A stretch of DNA of 64,000 nucleotides from Allomuricauda sp. ARW1Y1. Lineage in GTDB: Bacteria; Bacteroidota; Bacteroidia; Flavobacteriales; Flavobacteriaceae. The DNA is taken from the NCBI RefSeq assembly GCF_013407935.1, contig NZ_JACBZU010000001.1:744001-808000 (forward strand). The letters are read 5' to 3'. Under the pieces are notes generated by a model. The model was not told the DNA's origin, did no database searches, and saw only the letters and a program-made list of their open reading frames with translations. A program made the position numbers and the translations under genes. Shown here one piece after another: positions 9,964-18,006 of the stretch. The number at the start of each line of letters is the position of its first letter. Within the stretch, counting starts at the first letter, position 1.

Positions 9964-10662
9964 CTAATTGGACAGGGCAAATTTGACGTTGACATTGGTT
10001 TCTACCCGAATTTTTTCAAAATCAAGGTCCAATGGTTGTGCGCTGCCCATATCTGCAGACACGGCCTTCATTTCCATCATGGGTGCTTGGTTGTACCTTG
10101 GATAATATTGCGAATTGTCCACAATATGAATGGCCGCTCCTACTTTTTGACCTAAAGGTTTCGTAAGTGCTTCGGCCTTTTGAATGGCTTTTTTTACGGC
10201 CCTTGTTTTGAGCTCCAATTCGAGTTCGTCCATTTTAGAATATTCTGTTTTTTCGATGCTGGTGTTGGCAATTTCCAGTTGTTCCAAGGTCATCATCACA
10301 TCGCCCAATTGCTTGCCCGAATAGACCAATAGGGAATATTGCTTGCTTTTGAGCACCTCTTTTTGCCGTAAAAAATATTTTTTGAAGTTGCTGCTCGCAT
10401 CTTTGATCACCAATTGTTTATCTAGGTCAATTCCCATGTCCTTGAAGCGTTTGGCCATTTGATTTTCCTGCTCTTCCACGGAAACCCGGCCTTTGGTATC
10501 CTTTTCTTGGATAAAAATGTTGAGGTAAATCTTGTCCGGAGTGACCATGGTGTCCACCTGTGCTTGGGTCTCCAGATAGGGTGTGTCCAAAAAGTTTTTC
10601 GACTGGGCAAAAATTGCACCGCTGAACAGCACCGTAGCTATAAAAAAGATTGTTTTTTTCAT
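9964..10662 (-). CDS. SIMPL (DUF541) family periplasmic protein
   Basis: The 232-residue protein has a signal peptide (residues 1-19, ending GAIFAQ) and one SIMPL domain. Typical family stretches are TPDKIYLNIFIQEKD near the start, the central ELELKTRAVKKAIQKAEALTKPLGQKVG, and the closing EKIRVETNVNVKFAL. The family includes E. coli YggE, linked to oxidative stress, and the mammalian SIMPL signalling protein; the biochemical role is unsettled. It has one of the better promoter matches in the window and precedes DUF6265. Confidence 0.88.
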   Translation of the reverse strand: MKKTIFFIATVLFSGAIFAQSKNFLDTPYLETQAQVDTMVTPDKIYLNIFIQEKDTKGRVSVEEQENQMAKRFKDMGIDLDKQLVIKDASSNFKKYFLRQKEVLKSKQYSLLVYSGKQLGDVMMTLEQLEIANTSIEKTEYSKMDELELELKTRAVKKAIQKAEALTKPLGQKVGAAIHIVDNSQYYPRYNQAPMMEMKAVSADMGSAQPLDLDFEKIRVETNVNVKFALSN

Positions 10663-10675
10663 GATGTAGTTTTAT

Positions 10676-10707
10676 TAAAGGTAAATACTTCCCCCTTATG
10701 TTCAAAA
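10676..10707 (-). promoter_or_regulatory. Promoter of the SIMPL gene
   Basis: Read on the minus strand there is TTTTG (10707-10703), then a 19-base spacer, then TACCTTTA (10683-10676). This matches the Bacteroidetes -33/-7 architecture with one mismatch in the -7 box. The element ends 13 bases before the ATG at 10662. Confidence 0.6.
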
Positions 10708-10785
10708 CCTGTGCCGTGTTCCATTTTGAAATGGAGTAGCTCAAATTATCTGGCTTAACTCGATTAACTTGAGTACATTGTGGAT

Positions 10786-11931
10786 ATGAAATTTATTTTG
10801 GCACCCGATAAATATAAAGGGTCACTTACAGGACGCGAATTTTGCGAAACCGTTGCCCGTGGCTTAACAAAAGTTTTTCCAAATGCAGAATTGATACATC
10901 GGCCTTTGGCCGATGGTGGGGACGGTACCATTGATGTGGTGGCGGATTATTTGAACGCATCAAAAGTTACCGTAACCGTAAAGGACCCGCTTTTTCGAAA
11001 CACTGACTCGCATTACTTGCTGTCGGAGGATAAACAGACGGCTTTTATTGAAATGTCGGAAGCATCAGGTTATAAGCTACTTCAAAAGCAGGAAATGAAC
11101 TGTATGGAAACCACCTCTTATGGCACGGGTGAACTCATTTTGGATGCTTTGGAAAAGGGAGCACGGAACATTGTGCTGGGGATAGGCGGTAGTGCTACCA
11201 ATGATGGCGGTATGGGTATGGCCAAGGCACTTGGATACGTATTCTTGGATGTTAACGGAAATGAACTGGAACCCGTTGGGAAAAATTTAGGAAAGGTAAA
11301 GGAGATCCAAAAAAATGAAGTGAATTCCAAGTTGTTGGACGCCAAGATTCAGGTGGCTTGCGATGTGAACAATCCTTTTTATGGAGAAAACGGTGCTGCC
11401 AAGGTGTACGGAGCGCAAAAAGGAGCATCTGAGGAAGAAATTGTGTTATTGGACAAGGGATTGCAAACATTTGCCAAAGTGCTACGGTCCACTTTTGGGG
11501 TTGATGTGCAACAAATCGCGGGCGCTGGAGCTGCCGGCGGACTTGGCGGAGGAGCTGTGGTTTTTTTGAACGCAGAGCTGGCCTCTGGGGTTGATTTGGT
11601 CATGCAACTCGCCCATTTTGATGCTGTTTTGCAAGGTGCGGATTGGGTAATTACGGGCGAAGGGCAGTTGGATGGACAAACGCTTTCCGGAAAAACCATC
11701 AACGGTGTGGTTCGCTCAGCCAAAAAATATGATATCCCAATTGCAGCATTTTGTGGGTCGGTGGATATTTCAATTGAAGTGATGCAGGATATGGGGTTGG
11801 ATTATGCGGTTTCCATTCTCAATCAAATAGGAAATTTGGAAGATGCCAAAGCCAAAACCATTGAAAACTTGGAACTGGCCAGTTATAATTTTGCCAACCT
11901 ATTGTGTCTTGGAAAAGGTCAGCCCAAATAA
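10786..11931 (+). CDS. Glycerate kinase (GlxK/GarK family)
   Basis: The enzyme phosphorylates D-glycerate with ATP to a phosphoglycerate that enters glycolysis. Family signatures visible in the 381 residues are FILAPDKYKGSLTG at the N-terminus, HRPLADGGDGTIDVV, GIGGSATNDGGMGMAKALGY and ITGEGQLDGQTLSGKT. I chose the ATG at 10786; an in-frame GTG at 10780 would add only two residues. It is divergent from the SIMPL gene and its 3' end overlaps the convergent GNAT gene by 13 bases. No glyoxylate or tartronate genes are nearby, so the source of glycerate is not evident. Confidence 0.93.
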   Translation: MKFILAPDKYKGSLTGREFCETVARGLTKVFPNAELIHRPLADGGDGTIDVVADYLNASKVTVTVKDPLFRNTDSHYLLSEDKQTAFIEMSEASGYKLLQKQEMNCMETTSYGTGELILDALEKGARNIVLGIGGSATNDGGMGMAKALGYVFLDVNGNELEPVGKNLGKVKEIQKNEVNSKLLDAKIQVACDVNNPFYGENGAAKVYGAQKGASEEEIVLLDKGLQTFAKVLRSTFGVDVQQIAGAGAAGGLGGGAVVFLNAELASGVDLVMQLAHFDAVLQGADWVITGEGQLDGQTLSGKTINGVVRSAKKYDIPIAAFCGSVDISIEVMQDMGLDYAVSILNQIGNLEDAKAKTIENLELASYNFANLLCLGKGQPK

Positions 11932-12521
11932 CTTCTGCCCATTTTGAATTCCAGTGCTGTTTTGACCGTTTTCCATTCGGTGTTCAAAATGGAATAGACC
12001 ACCGTATCCCTCATATTGCCGTGTTCATCCACCCGATGGTTGCGTAAAATGCCATCTTGTTTGGCTCCTAAACGCAAAATGGCGTTTCGGGATGGGTGAT
12101 TGTGAAAATGGGTACGGAACTCCACGGCAATGCAGTTTAAATTTTCAAAAGCATATTTGAGCAACAGGTATTTGCACTCGGTGTTGATGCCTGTACGCTG
12201 CACTTTCTTGGCATACCATGTAGCGCCGATTTCCAATCGTTTGTTTTTTGCATCCACATTCAAATAACGGGTACAGCCCACAATGGAATTGGTTTTTTTG
12301 TTGATGATGGCAAAGGGCAGTGCGTTGCCCTCGGCTTGTTGTGCCAAGGCCGTGTCCAGATAGGAGTCCATGGTCTTGGGAGATGGGACTGTGGTGTACC
12401 AAAGTTCCCAAAGCTTGCCGTCGGATGCAGCGAAGACCAGATCCACTTTTTGTGATTTCTGAAGCGGAACGAGCCTTACCGATTCACCTTCCAGTTGTAT
12501 GGGACGTAGCCAAGGGTCCAT
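11919..12521 (-). CDS. GNAT-family N-acetyltransferase (RimJ/RimL-like)
   Basis: The 200-residue protein carries an Acetyltransf_3-type fold: the opening VRLVPLQKSQ, the strand NSIVGCTRYLNVDAKNKRLEIGATWY, and the acetyl-CoA pocket region TGINTECKYLLLKYAFENLNCIAVEFRTHFHNHPSRNAILRLGAKQDGIL, described here in parts. Relatives acetylate ribosomal protein or peptide N-termini; the substrate is unknown here. The last 13 bases overlap the glycerate kinase 3' end. Confidence 0.85.
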   Translation of the reverse strand: MDPWLRPIQLEGESVRLVPLQKSQKVDLVFAASDGKLWELWYTTVPSPKTMDSYLDTALAQQAEGNALPFAIINKKTNSIVGCTRYLNVDAKNKRLEIGATWYAKKVQRTGINTECKYLLLKYAFENLNCIAVEFRTHFHNHPSRNAILRLGAKQDGILRNHRVDEHGNMRDTVVYSILNTEWKTVKTALEFKMGRSYLG

Positions 12522-12578
12522 AGGTTGAATTTAAGGTCCAAATATAAGTCTTAATCCGGCGATTTGAACAAAGAAAAA

Positions 12579-12597
12579 GCCAGGGAAAATCCCTGGC
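12579..12597 (-). terminator. Rho-independent terminator of the 12630-13100 gene
   Basis: A seven-base-pair stem (GCCAGGG / CCCTGGC) with a five-base loop is followed, in the minus-strand direction, by TTTTTC. It lies about 33 bases past the stop of the minus-strand gene at 12630. Confidence 0.8.
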
Positions 12598-12629
12598 TTC
12601 TCATCAATCAAAAAACGAAATTATATCAA

Positions 12630-13100
12630 CTATTTCGATTCAAATTCCTCAATGATAAAGAAGTTCTTACTCTTCTTATCTACGAGGTAATTGCTTTCCA
12701 ATACATCATAGTGCATTGTTTTATCGTCTACATTGATATCAAATCCTTTCTCGGTCTGGACTACATCAAAATCATTGTTTACGGTACCCTTGTATTTCAG
12801 CACCATATAATCGTCGTAGTTCGGGTCGGAATCGCTATCAATGGCTACCAATTTGGTAACAAATGGTGATGATAGTTTCCTATCTTGATTGACCATTCCT
12901 CTATCTTTACGGTTCAATTCCATACCGTATTTTCTTCGTTCCATCACTTTTACGCTGTATTCCTTTTCTACACCGTCTTCAGAAACGGTAAAGGTCTTCA
13001 TTTGCGTAGTTGCTTTCATGACTCCGGAATTTTGGCTTTGGCCATATCCCGCAAATGCGGTCAAGGTCGCGAATGATAGTATAGTGAGTATCTTTTTCAT
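12630..13100 (-). CDS. Secreted protein of unknown function
   Basis: The 156-residue protein has a signal peptide (about residues 1-20, ending FAGYGQ) followed by a charged, beta-rich domain with several short strands (KTFTVSEDGVEKEYSVKVMERRKYGMEL, then YDDYMVLKYKGT and DKTMHYDVLESNYLV, taken separately). No recognised motif is present. It is a single-gene unit closed by a strong terminator, and it lies downstream of the dps gene on the same strand. It is probably periplasmic. Confidence 0.75.
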   Translation of the reverse strand: MKKILTILSFATLTAFAGYGQSQNSGVMKATTQMKTFTVSEDGVEKEYSVKVMERRKYGMELNRKDRGMVNQDRKLSSPFVTKLVAIDSDSDPNYDDYMVLKYKGTVNNDFDVVQTEKGFDINVDDKTMHYDVLESNYLVDKKSKNFFIIEEFESK

Positions 13101-13153
13101 AGTATTGTTTTTAGTGATTAATAAATCAGTTCTTCGGCAAAAATGTTCGTTTC

Positions 13154-13648
13154 TTACTTTAGGTAGGAAGTGAACATCCAGTGCCTCTTCTCCAGCTCGG
13201 TCATAAATTCTGTCATCATGTTTTCAGTAACAACATCCCCGGTCTCCAATGATGCATTTACGGCGTCCAACATATTGTCGTGGAGAATTTCGTAATCGTT
13301 GAGTACTTCCCGTACCATTTCCAAAGCGGAGAAATTTTTATCTTTTTCCTCAATTTTGGAGAGTTCCATGGTCTTCTTCATGGTAAAGTTGGTTTTTACG
13401 CCAAACACTCGGATTCTTTCCGCTACGATGTCAATATTTTCCTTTACGGTATTGTATTCATTTTCGAATTCTTCATGGAGTTCAAAGAAATCTGGTCCTT
13501 CGATGTTCCAGTGAAAATTTCTTAGCTTATTGTAAAATACCTGGTAATTGGCCAGCAGTGTATTGAGGCTGACTACAATTTCTGCGGTCTCCAAATAGGT
13601 GAATCCTAATTTTTTAAATGTCTTATTCTGTGCTTTAATAGTTTCCAT
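13154..13648 (-). CDS. dps: Dps-family DNA-protecting ferritin
   Basis: Dps assembles into a dodecamer that oxidises and stores iron and shields DNA during starvation or peroxide stress. The 164-residue protein shows the Dps ferroxidase signature: FHWNIEGPDFFELHEEFE followed by NIDIVAERIRVFG. I chose the ATG at 13648 (METIKAQNK...), since the in-frame GTG at 13672 adds eight atypical residues. No OxyR or PerR gene is adjacent, and regulation could not be read from the upstream DNA. Confidence 0.92.
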   Translation of the reverse strand: METIKAQNKTFKKLGFTYLETAEIVVSLNTLLANYQVFYNKLRNFHWNIEGPDFFELHEEFENEYNTVKENIDIVAERIRVFGVKTNFTMKKTMELSKIEEKDKNFSALEMVREVLNDYEILHDNMLDAVNASLETGDVVTENMMTEFMTELEKRHWMFTSYLK

Positions 13649-13864
13649 ATAATAGGTTTTTGATTTATTCACTACTAAAGTACAGGAAGAGGGACGCTGG
13701 GATTGATGGGAATGATGTAATTCTTGATGCTATTGGTGTTTGGATGCCAAAAAGGCACAAAAAGTCCCATTTTAAGGGCAATATGCGCTATTTTCAATGT
13801 TGTTTCACACTTGTGAAGCTGAGTGCAATAACAAGGTAATCAAGTATTTAACAAAAATTAACGA

Positions 13865-14110
13865 TTATTTGGAGTGGTTAGGGTCGAGTGAGCTTTGCTG
13901 CTCGTCGATAATGAAGCCTTTCCGTAGCGATAGGTATACATCGGATGAAATGTCGGTTACATATTCCTTTTCTCCATTAAAGACTTTTTGGGGCTCCATA
14001 TTTACAGGGTCGTGTTCCTGAACGTAGATGGTGTCCAGTTTGTCGTATAATTTCTTTCCTAAACTAAACCGTTTGATCACGGTGTATTTGTTGATACTTC
14101 GTATGGGCAT
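13865..14110 (-). CDS. Small hypothetical protein
   Basis: An 81-residue frame begins at the ATG at 14110 (MPIRSINKYTVIKRFSLGKK...) and ends DPNHSK. It is soluble, mixed in charge and has a plausible amino-acid balance, with no recognised domain. It lies alone between dps and the divergent ssb gene. The main support is the absence of a competing gene and a reasonable composition, so this is a tentative call. Confidence 0.45.
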   Translation of the reverse strand: MPIRSINKYTVIKRFSLGKKLYDKLDTIYVQEHDPVNMEPQKVFNGEKEYVTDISSDVYLSLRKGFIIDEQQSSLDPNHSK

Positions 14111-14194
14111 CACTAAGTGGTTTTGGTCATTTAGTTAGACACCGATTTGTATGTCAAGTCACTTTTAAACAGGTATAATTACTTACATACGTTT

Positions 14195-14220
14195 ACAAAC
14201 GAAAACAAATGATTACAAAC
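14195..14220 (+). promoter_or_regulatory. Three helically phased ACAAA boxes upstream of ssb
   Basis: ACAAA begins at 14195, 14205 and 14215, exactly ten bases apart and therefore on one face of the DNA. The boxes lie 24-49 bases before the ssb -7 element. They could be an activator site or an AT-rich UP-like element; no binding protein is known. Confidence 0.35.
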
Positions 14221-14243
14221 CAAATGATGTGTTGAAGTGGCTC

Positions 14244-14251
14244 TAAGTTTG
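14244..14251 (+). promoter_or_regulatory. -7 element of ssb
   Basis: TAAGTTTG matches the Bacteroidetes -7 consensus TAnnTTTG exactly. It lies 55 bases before the ATG at 14307. No TTTG is found at the usual -33 spacing, which would fit a promoter that depends on an activator. Confidence 0.5.
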
Positions 14252-14306
14252 CCTCGTCGGACCAAGGAAGTTCGATAAATACGTGTTAAACTTAAATCTT
14301 ACTATT

Positions 14307-14639
14307 ATGAATTCACTTAGAAACAAAGTTCAGTTGATCGGTAATTTGGGAAACGATCCTGAAATCATCACTCTTGAAAATGGCACCAAATTGGCCAAGT
14401 TTTCCATCGCTACCAATGAAACCTATAAAAACGCCAAAGGGGAAAAAGTAACCGATACCCAATGGCACAACATTGTAGCTTGGGGTAAATTGGCCGAGAT
14501 TGCCGAGGAGTTTCTTTCCAAAGGAAAGGAAATTATGGTAGAGGGTAAGCTCGTGAATCGCTCCTACGAAACCAACGAGGGTGAAAAAAGATATATCACC
14601 GAGATCAAATGCAATGAATTATTAATGTTGGGCAAGTAA
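14307..14639 (+). CDS. ssb: Short single-stranded DNA-binding protein
   Basis: The 110-residue product is a single OB fold of the SSB family: MNSLRNKVQLIGNLGNDPEI, KLAKFSIATNETYKN, DTQWHNIVAWGKLAEIAEEFL, GKEIMVEGKLVNRSYE. The start is the ATG at 14307. Unlike the roughly 140-180-residue replicative SSBs, it ends right after the fold (LLMLGK). It has no glycine/proline linker and no acidic DDxIPF-type C-terminal tail, the tail that recruits replication and repair proteins. It is therefore probably an accessory SSB, with another copy elsewhere in the genome. Confidence 0.9.
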   Translation: MNSLRNKVQLIGNLGNDPEIITLENGTKLAKFSIATNETYKNAKGEKVTDTQWHNIVAWGKLAEIAEEFLSKGKEIMVEGKLVNRSYETNEGEKRYITEIKCNELLMLGK

Positions 14640-14662
14640 GCTTTTCATTTGAATGCAGACTA

Positions 14663-14686
14663 AAGGGGTGTAACAGCCCCTTTTTT
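14663..14686 (+). terminator. Rho-independent terminator of ssb
   Basis: The stem AAGGGG / CCCCTT has an eight-base loop and is followed by a T-run (TTTTTT within 14681-14686). It starts 24 bases after the ssb stop codon. Confidence 0.75.
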
Positions 14687-14781
14687 ATTTTCTGTGGTAG
14701 GGTAAACCTGCTTTGAGTTGTTACATGACCAAACGCCAGAACTTTAGTAAATGAACTACGTATCCATTAACATCAAGAAAG

Positions 14782-15186
14782 ATGAGATTACAAATTCACA
14801 TCGCGATATGGTTTACTTTAGGTTTGGCGACCGCGAGTATGGCTCAACATAATGGCCTATCCTTTTATCAAGAACTGGCCCGGAAAGATGCCCTTCGTGA
14901 ACAAACAATTGCTTTTTCGAACATAGAGGACGAAAAGGATTTTTGGAATGATCAGATTCAATTTGAAAATGATTTAAGGGTTCAAAATGTCGCAGCATAT
15001 CAGGTTTACATGAATGAAAAAAGAATGGCATATTCCGAACATGCCGAAAAATGTAAAAACGACTGTATGCATAGCGACCTTTATTATAAGCAAGCGGGAT
15101 TTTATTTTATTTATTCGGACGATATCATATACTCCAAAGAAGCATTGGGGACTGTAGTCCAAGTAGCTTCACCACGCATATTTTGA
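14782..15186 (+). CDS. Secreted protein of unknown function
   Basis: The 134-residue protein has a signal peptide ending near residue 21 (LATASMAQ). It continues as a mostly helical chain rich in Glu, Asp and Tyr, with one cysteine pair in KCKNDCMH. No family is recognised. It is single-gene and is followed by a strong hairpin at 15208-15238 shared with the convergent peptidase gene. Confidence 0.7.
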   Translation: MRLQIHIAIWFTLGLATASMAQHNGLSFYQELARKDALREQTIAFSNIEDEKDFWNDQIQFENDLRVQNVAAYQVYMNEKRMAYSEHAEKCKNDCMHSDLYYKQAGFYFIYSDDIIYSKEALGTVVQVASPRIF

Positions 15187-15207
15187 ATGTGTTTTAGTTA
15201 GTTAGTC

Positions 15208-15238
15208 AAAAAAAGGTGCCCGATCGGGCACCTTTTTT
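15208..15238. terminator. Bidirectional rho-independent terminator
   Basis: The perfect palindrome GGTGCCCGATCGGGCACC (15215-15232) is flanked by A7 on the left and T6 on the right. It can stop transcription from both the plus-strand gene ending at 15186 and the minus-strand peptidase gene ending at 15259. Confidence 0.9.
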
Positions 15239-15258
15239 ATATCGGGTTGGGTATGGAC

Positions 15259-16812
15259 TTAATTCTGACCGCCATCACGCTCGGGTGAACGCGGTGTGGG
15301 CCACTCCATTTGCTCCCCAGTTCTGCTGCTTACAGGTAAAACTGCTTTGTCCCTCGATGTTTTTTCAGGATGTTCACTGGCCATATACGCCAGAATGGCC
15401 GTAAGTATGGCGTTGTTCCGAACATCATCAAAAACAATCTTGTCGTAAGTATCCCTATTGGTATGCCAGGTGTAGTTCCAGTAGGCCCAGCTCAAAGAAC
15501 TAAGACTAAAGGCAGGTGCTCCCGCAGCTTGAAAGGATGCATAGTCCGATCCCCCGCGCGCTGGGGTTCCGGGAAAGGTGGTTTCAATCTCATCGGTGAT
15601 TTCCGATGGCACTTCGTGTAGCCACTTGCCGAGATAATCATACGAATTCAAAAAGCCGCCACCGGAAATACGGACTACCCGTCCGGTGCCATTATCTTGA
15701 TTGAAAACGGCCTGTACACCGTCAACGATTTCAGGGTTGTCCTCCACAAAGGCCCTGGACCCGTTCAAACCCTGTTCCTCGCTTCCCCAATGGCCCACAA
15801 GAATGGTGCGCTTTGGATTTGGGTATACCTTTTTCAAAATCCGCATGGCTTCCATCATGACCAAGGTTCCTGTTCCATTGTCCGTTGCGCCCGTGGCACC
15901 GTCCCACGAATCAAAATGGGCAGAAAGTATGACATATTCATCGGGTTTTTCGGAACCCTTTATTTCGGCAATGGTGTTAAAAGTGGGCACCTTGCCCAAT
16001 TCCTTGGATTCTGCGACCACATGCAGTTGTGGTTTTTGACCAGACTTCACCAAACGGTACAGCATGCCATAATCCTCCAGTTCCAAATCTACGGTTGGAA
16101 TCTCTTTGGTGTAGGCACCAAAGATTTTGTTCACTCCAAAACCTCTGGACCAATAGGAAGCAACTATCCCGACTGCCCCTGCTTCCTCTAAAGCAACTGG
16201 AAGCGAACGTCTGTCCAAACCTATGTTGTCCATGTTCTTGTTCCAGGCTTCGGTCTGCTCTTCGCGTTCCTTTTTCATCTTTTCGAAGGACTTTTCGGTG
16301 GCAAACTCCTCCCAATTGTAATCAGGTCTGCCAGTAGGTTGCGGCATCGATATCATCACCAGTTTACCCTTCACGTTCGGTAACCAATTGGTAAACTCTG
16401 ACGAATTTGATACGGTCGGTAAAACAACGAGCTCCGCCGTAACACCTTTTTTGGGCGTGCTAGGGCTCCAAGCCAATTGTGTTCCCCGTAGACTTTGAAC
16501 CCTTGGAGAAACCATATCGATGTGGGTAATACCGCGCTCCCATCCCTTCCATTCGCCCCATTGCTCGTTACGGGCTGGAATGCCCCAACTCGCATATTTG
16601 GCAACGGCCCAGTCGTGCGCATTTTTCATTTGGGGTGTTCCTACCAATCGGGGGCCAATGCCATCCATAAGTTCGTGACCCAATGCTTCGAGTTGGGAAT
16701 TTTCGTTGGCTTCCGTAATAATGGCTTCAATTACGGTTTCCTTGTCCTGTGCCAGCAGTGACATACCGCAGCTAAGGAGAAGGGCAAATAAAAAAGAGGT
16801 TTTTTTGATCAT
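15259..16812 (-). CDS. Secreted M28 metallopeptidase with PA domain (carboxypeptidase Q-like)
   Basis: The 517-residue protein has a signal peptide (about residues 1-21). A prosegment, an inserted PA-type domain (about 120-270) and the M28 catalytic domain follow. Zinc-binding and catalytic residues are H299 (SAHFDSWDG), D311 (GATDNGTG), E345 and E346 (GSEEQGLNGS), with a further WHTNRDTYDK histidine. The arrangement resembles plasma glutamate carboxypeptidase. It likely trims peptides in the periplasm or outside the cell. It is monocistronic. Confidence 0.9.
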   Translation of the reverse strand: MIKKTSFLFALLLSCGMSLLAQDKETVIEAIITEANENSQLEALGHELMDGIGPRLVGTPQMKNAHDWAVAKYASWGIPARNEQWGEWKGWERGITHIDMVSPRVQSLRGTQLAWSPSTPKKGVTAELVVLPTVSNSSEFTNWLPNVKGKLVMISMPQPTGRPDYNWEEFATEKSFEKMKKEREEQTEAWNKNMDNIGLDRRSLPVALEEAGAVGIVASYWSRGFGVNKIFGAYTKEIPTVDLELEDYGMLYRLVKSGQKPQLHVVAESKELGKVPTFNTIAEIKGSEKPDEYVILSAHFDSWDGATGATDNGTGTLVMMEAMRILKKVYPNPKRTILVGHWGSEEQGLNGSRAFVEDNPEIVDGVQAVFNQDNGTGRVVRISGGGFLNSYDYLGKWLHEVPSEITDEIETTFPGTPARGGSDYASFQAAGAPAFSLSSLSWAYWNYTWHTNRDTYDKIVFDDVRNNAILTAILAYMASEHPEKTSRDKAVLPVSSRTGEQMEWPTPRSPERDGGQN

Positions 16813-16898
16813 GGTTTCTAGTTTGCCTTAAAAATAGCACAAATAAAAAAACCATAGGTTGGGTGGGGGAGTGTAAGGTGCTTTTTTGATGAAGCTGA

Positions 16899-17060
16899 TT
16901 AGGCCACTTTCTTGAGCAAATCAAAGCAAGGACATTTTTTACAACGCTTGCTTTCGCTCTTCTTGTATTTTTTGCAGCATTTGGATTTCACCTTACCTGT
17001 AGGAGGCAATTCCCGAAGCATGGCTTTTTTGAGTTTTTTCTTGTCTTTTTTCTTTCCCAT
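16899..17060 (-). CDS. Small basic cysteine-rich protein
   Basis: The 53-residue protein starts at the ATG at 17060 (MGKKKDKKKLKKAMLREL...). It is extremely lysine-rich and has five cysteines in KCCKKYKK, RCKKC and CPCF contexts, consistent with one bound metal ion. The upstream in-frame start at 17081 adds seven residues without family character. The function is unknown; nucleic-acid binding is a guess from charge only. It sits alone between the peptidase and PAP2 genes. Confidence 0.6.
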   Translation of the reverse strand: MGKKKDKKKLKKAMLRELPPTGKVKSKCCKKYKKSESKRCKKCPCFDLLKKVA

Positions 17061-17139
17061 TGCAGACAGAATAAGCGACAAAATTAATTGTTTTAAATCA
17101 ATCTAAATAAAATTTAACAAAAAACTGGTCCCTAATCTT

Positions 17140-17982
17140 CTAGAAGTGAATGGAAACTCCCAAGGTATTCGGTCCGAAGGATAGGTTCCAGCTCACGTTC
17201 TTTGGTTTTAGGTCGTTATATTTTTCATTGTACTTGGAGTCCAAGTATTTGTCTATGGATTCCACTATAAAAATGCTCAGTACCGTACTAAAGGCTACGT
17301 CGGATACCCAATGGAAGTTATCGAGCACCCTTACCATGCCTGGAATCATTCCCACAGCATAAAGTCCACCCTTAATCCACGGGCTCTTAAATTGTTTCGC
17401 AATGGCGTAAGCGTTGCTAAAGGCCAGCATGGCATGTCCGGAAGGAAAAGAGTCGTAATCGTAGACCCTATCCAGATGTAGAGGGTCAAAAGTAGCGGAA
17501 CCAGCGCCACTCTTTGGACGTGCACGCCCAATGATTCGTTTACTGACTTGTTGAAGAAAGCCTCCAGCTGTAGCCGATGAAATCAAAAGCACCCCGGTAC
17601 GCCTGAGTTTTTCATTTTGTGTAAAGAGTCCGGCCAAGTACACCCCGCCGGTGAGCATATAGTTGTTTTCGGGAGCACCATATTTGTTTCCGTAGTCTTT
17701 GATGAAATCTGGAACGTCCTGTTCAAAACCATTTTTCCAATCGTTCAGTTCATCGTCTACGGTAAATAACAGCAAGGTTCCTCCGCTCAAGTAGCCAAAG
17801 TTTGCCCAGTCGTTACCTTTCCAGTGAAATGGTCTGGAATAAGCGTGACCTACTCCGCCGAAAATATTTCCGATATCGTAGGTAAAGTTGTTCCAAAGGT
17901 TTTTTTCTTCTTTTTGGGGTAATTCTTGACCAGTAAGGACAGTGGTCAACAAAAGCAATGCGAGATAGAGATAGGTTTTCAT
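17140..17982 (-). CDS. PAP2-family phosphatase
   Basis: The 280-residue protein has a signal peptide (MKTYLYLALLLLTTVLTGQ) and the three-part PAP2 phosphatase signature: KRIIGRARP, SFPSGHAMLAF, and RVLDNFHWVSDVAFST. It should remove phosphate from a lipid phosphate such as phosphatidate or undecaprenyl pyrophosphate; the specificity is not readable. The start is the ATG at 17982, where the signal peptide begins. It lies 24 bases after the histone-deacetylase-like gene on the same strand. Confidence 0.88.
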   Translation of the reverse strand: MKTYLYLALLLLTTVLTGQELPQKEEKNLWNNFTYDIGNIFGGVGHAYSRPFHWKGNDWANFGYLSGGTLLLFTVDDELNDWKNGFEQDVPDFIKDYGNKYGAPENNYMLTGGVYLAGLFTQNEKLRRTGVLLISSATAGGFLQQVSKRIIGRARPKSGAGSATFDPLHLDRVYDYDSFPSGHAMLAFSNAYAIAKQFKSPWIKGGLYAVGMIPGMVRVLDNFHWVSDVAFSTVLSIFIVESIDKYLDSKYNEKYNDLKPKNVSWNLSFGPNTLGVSIHF

Positions 17983-18006
17983 GATGGTGTAAAACAAAAG
18001 TAGTCG

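Noticed and set aside
9438..9995. Longer start for the DUF6265 protein at 9995
   Set aside because: The added 22 residues precede the signal peptide and overlap the SIMPL gene; the ATG at 9929 is preferred.
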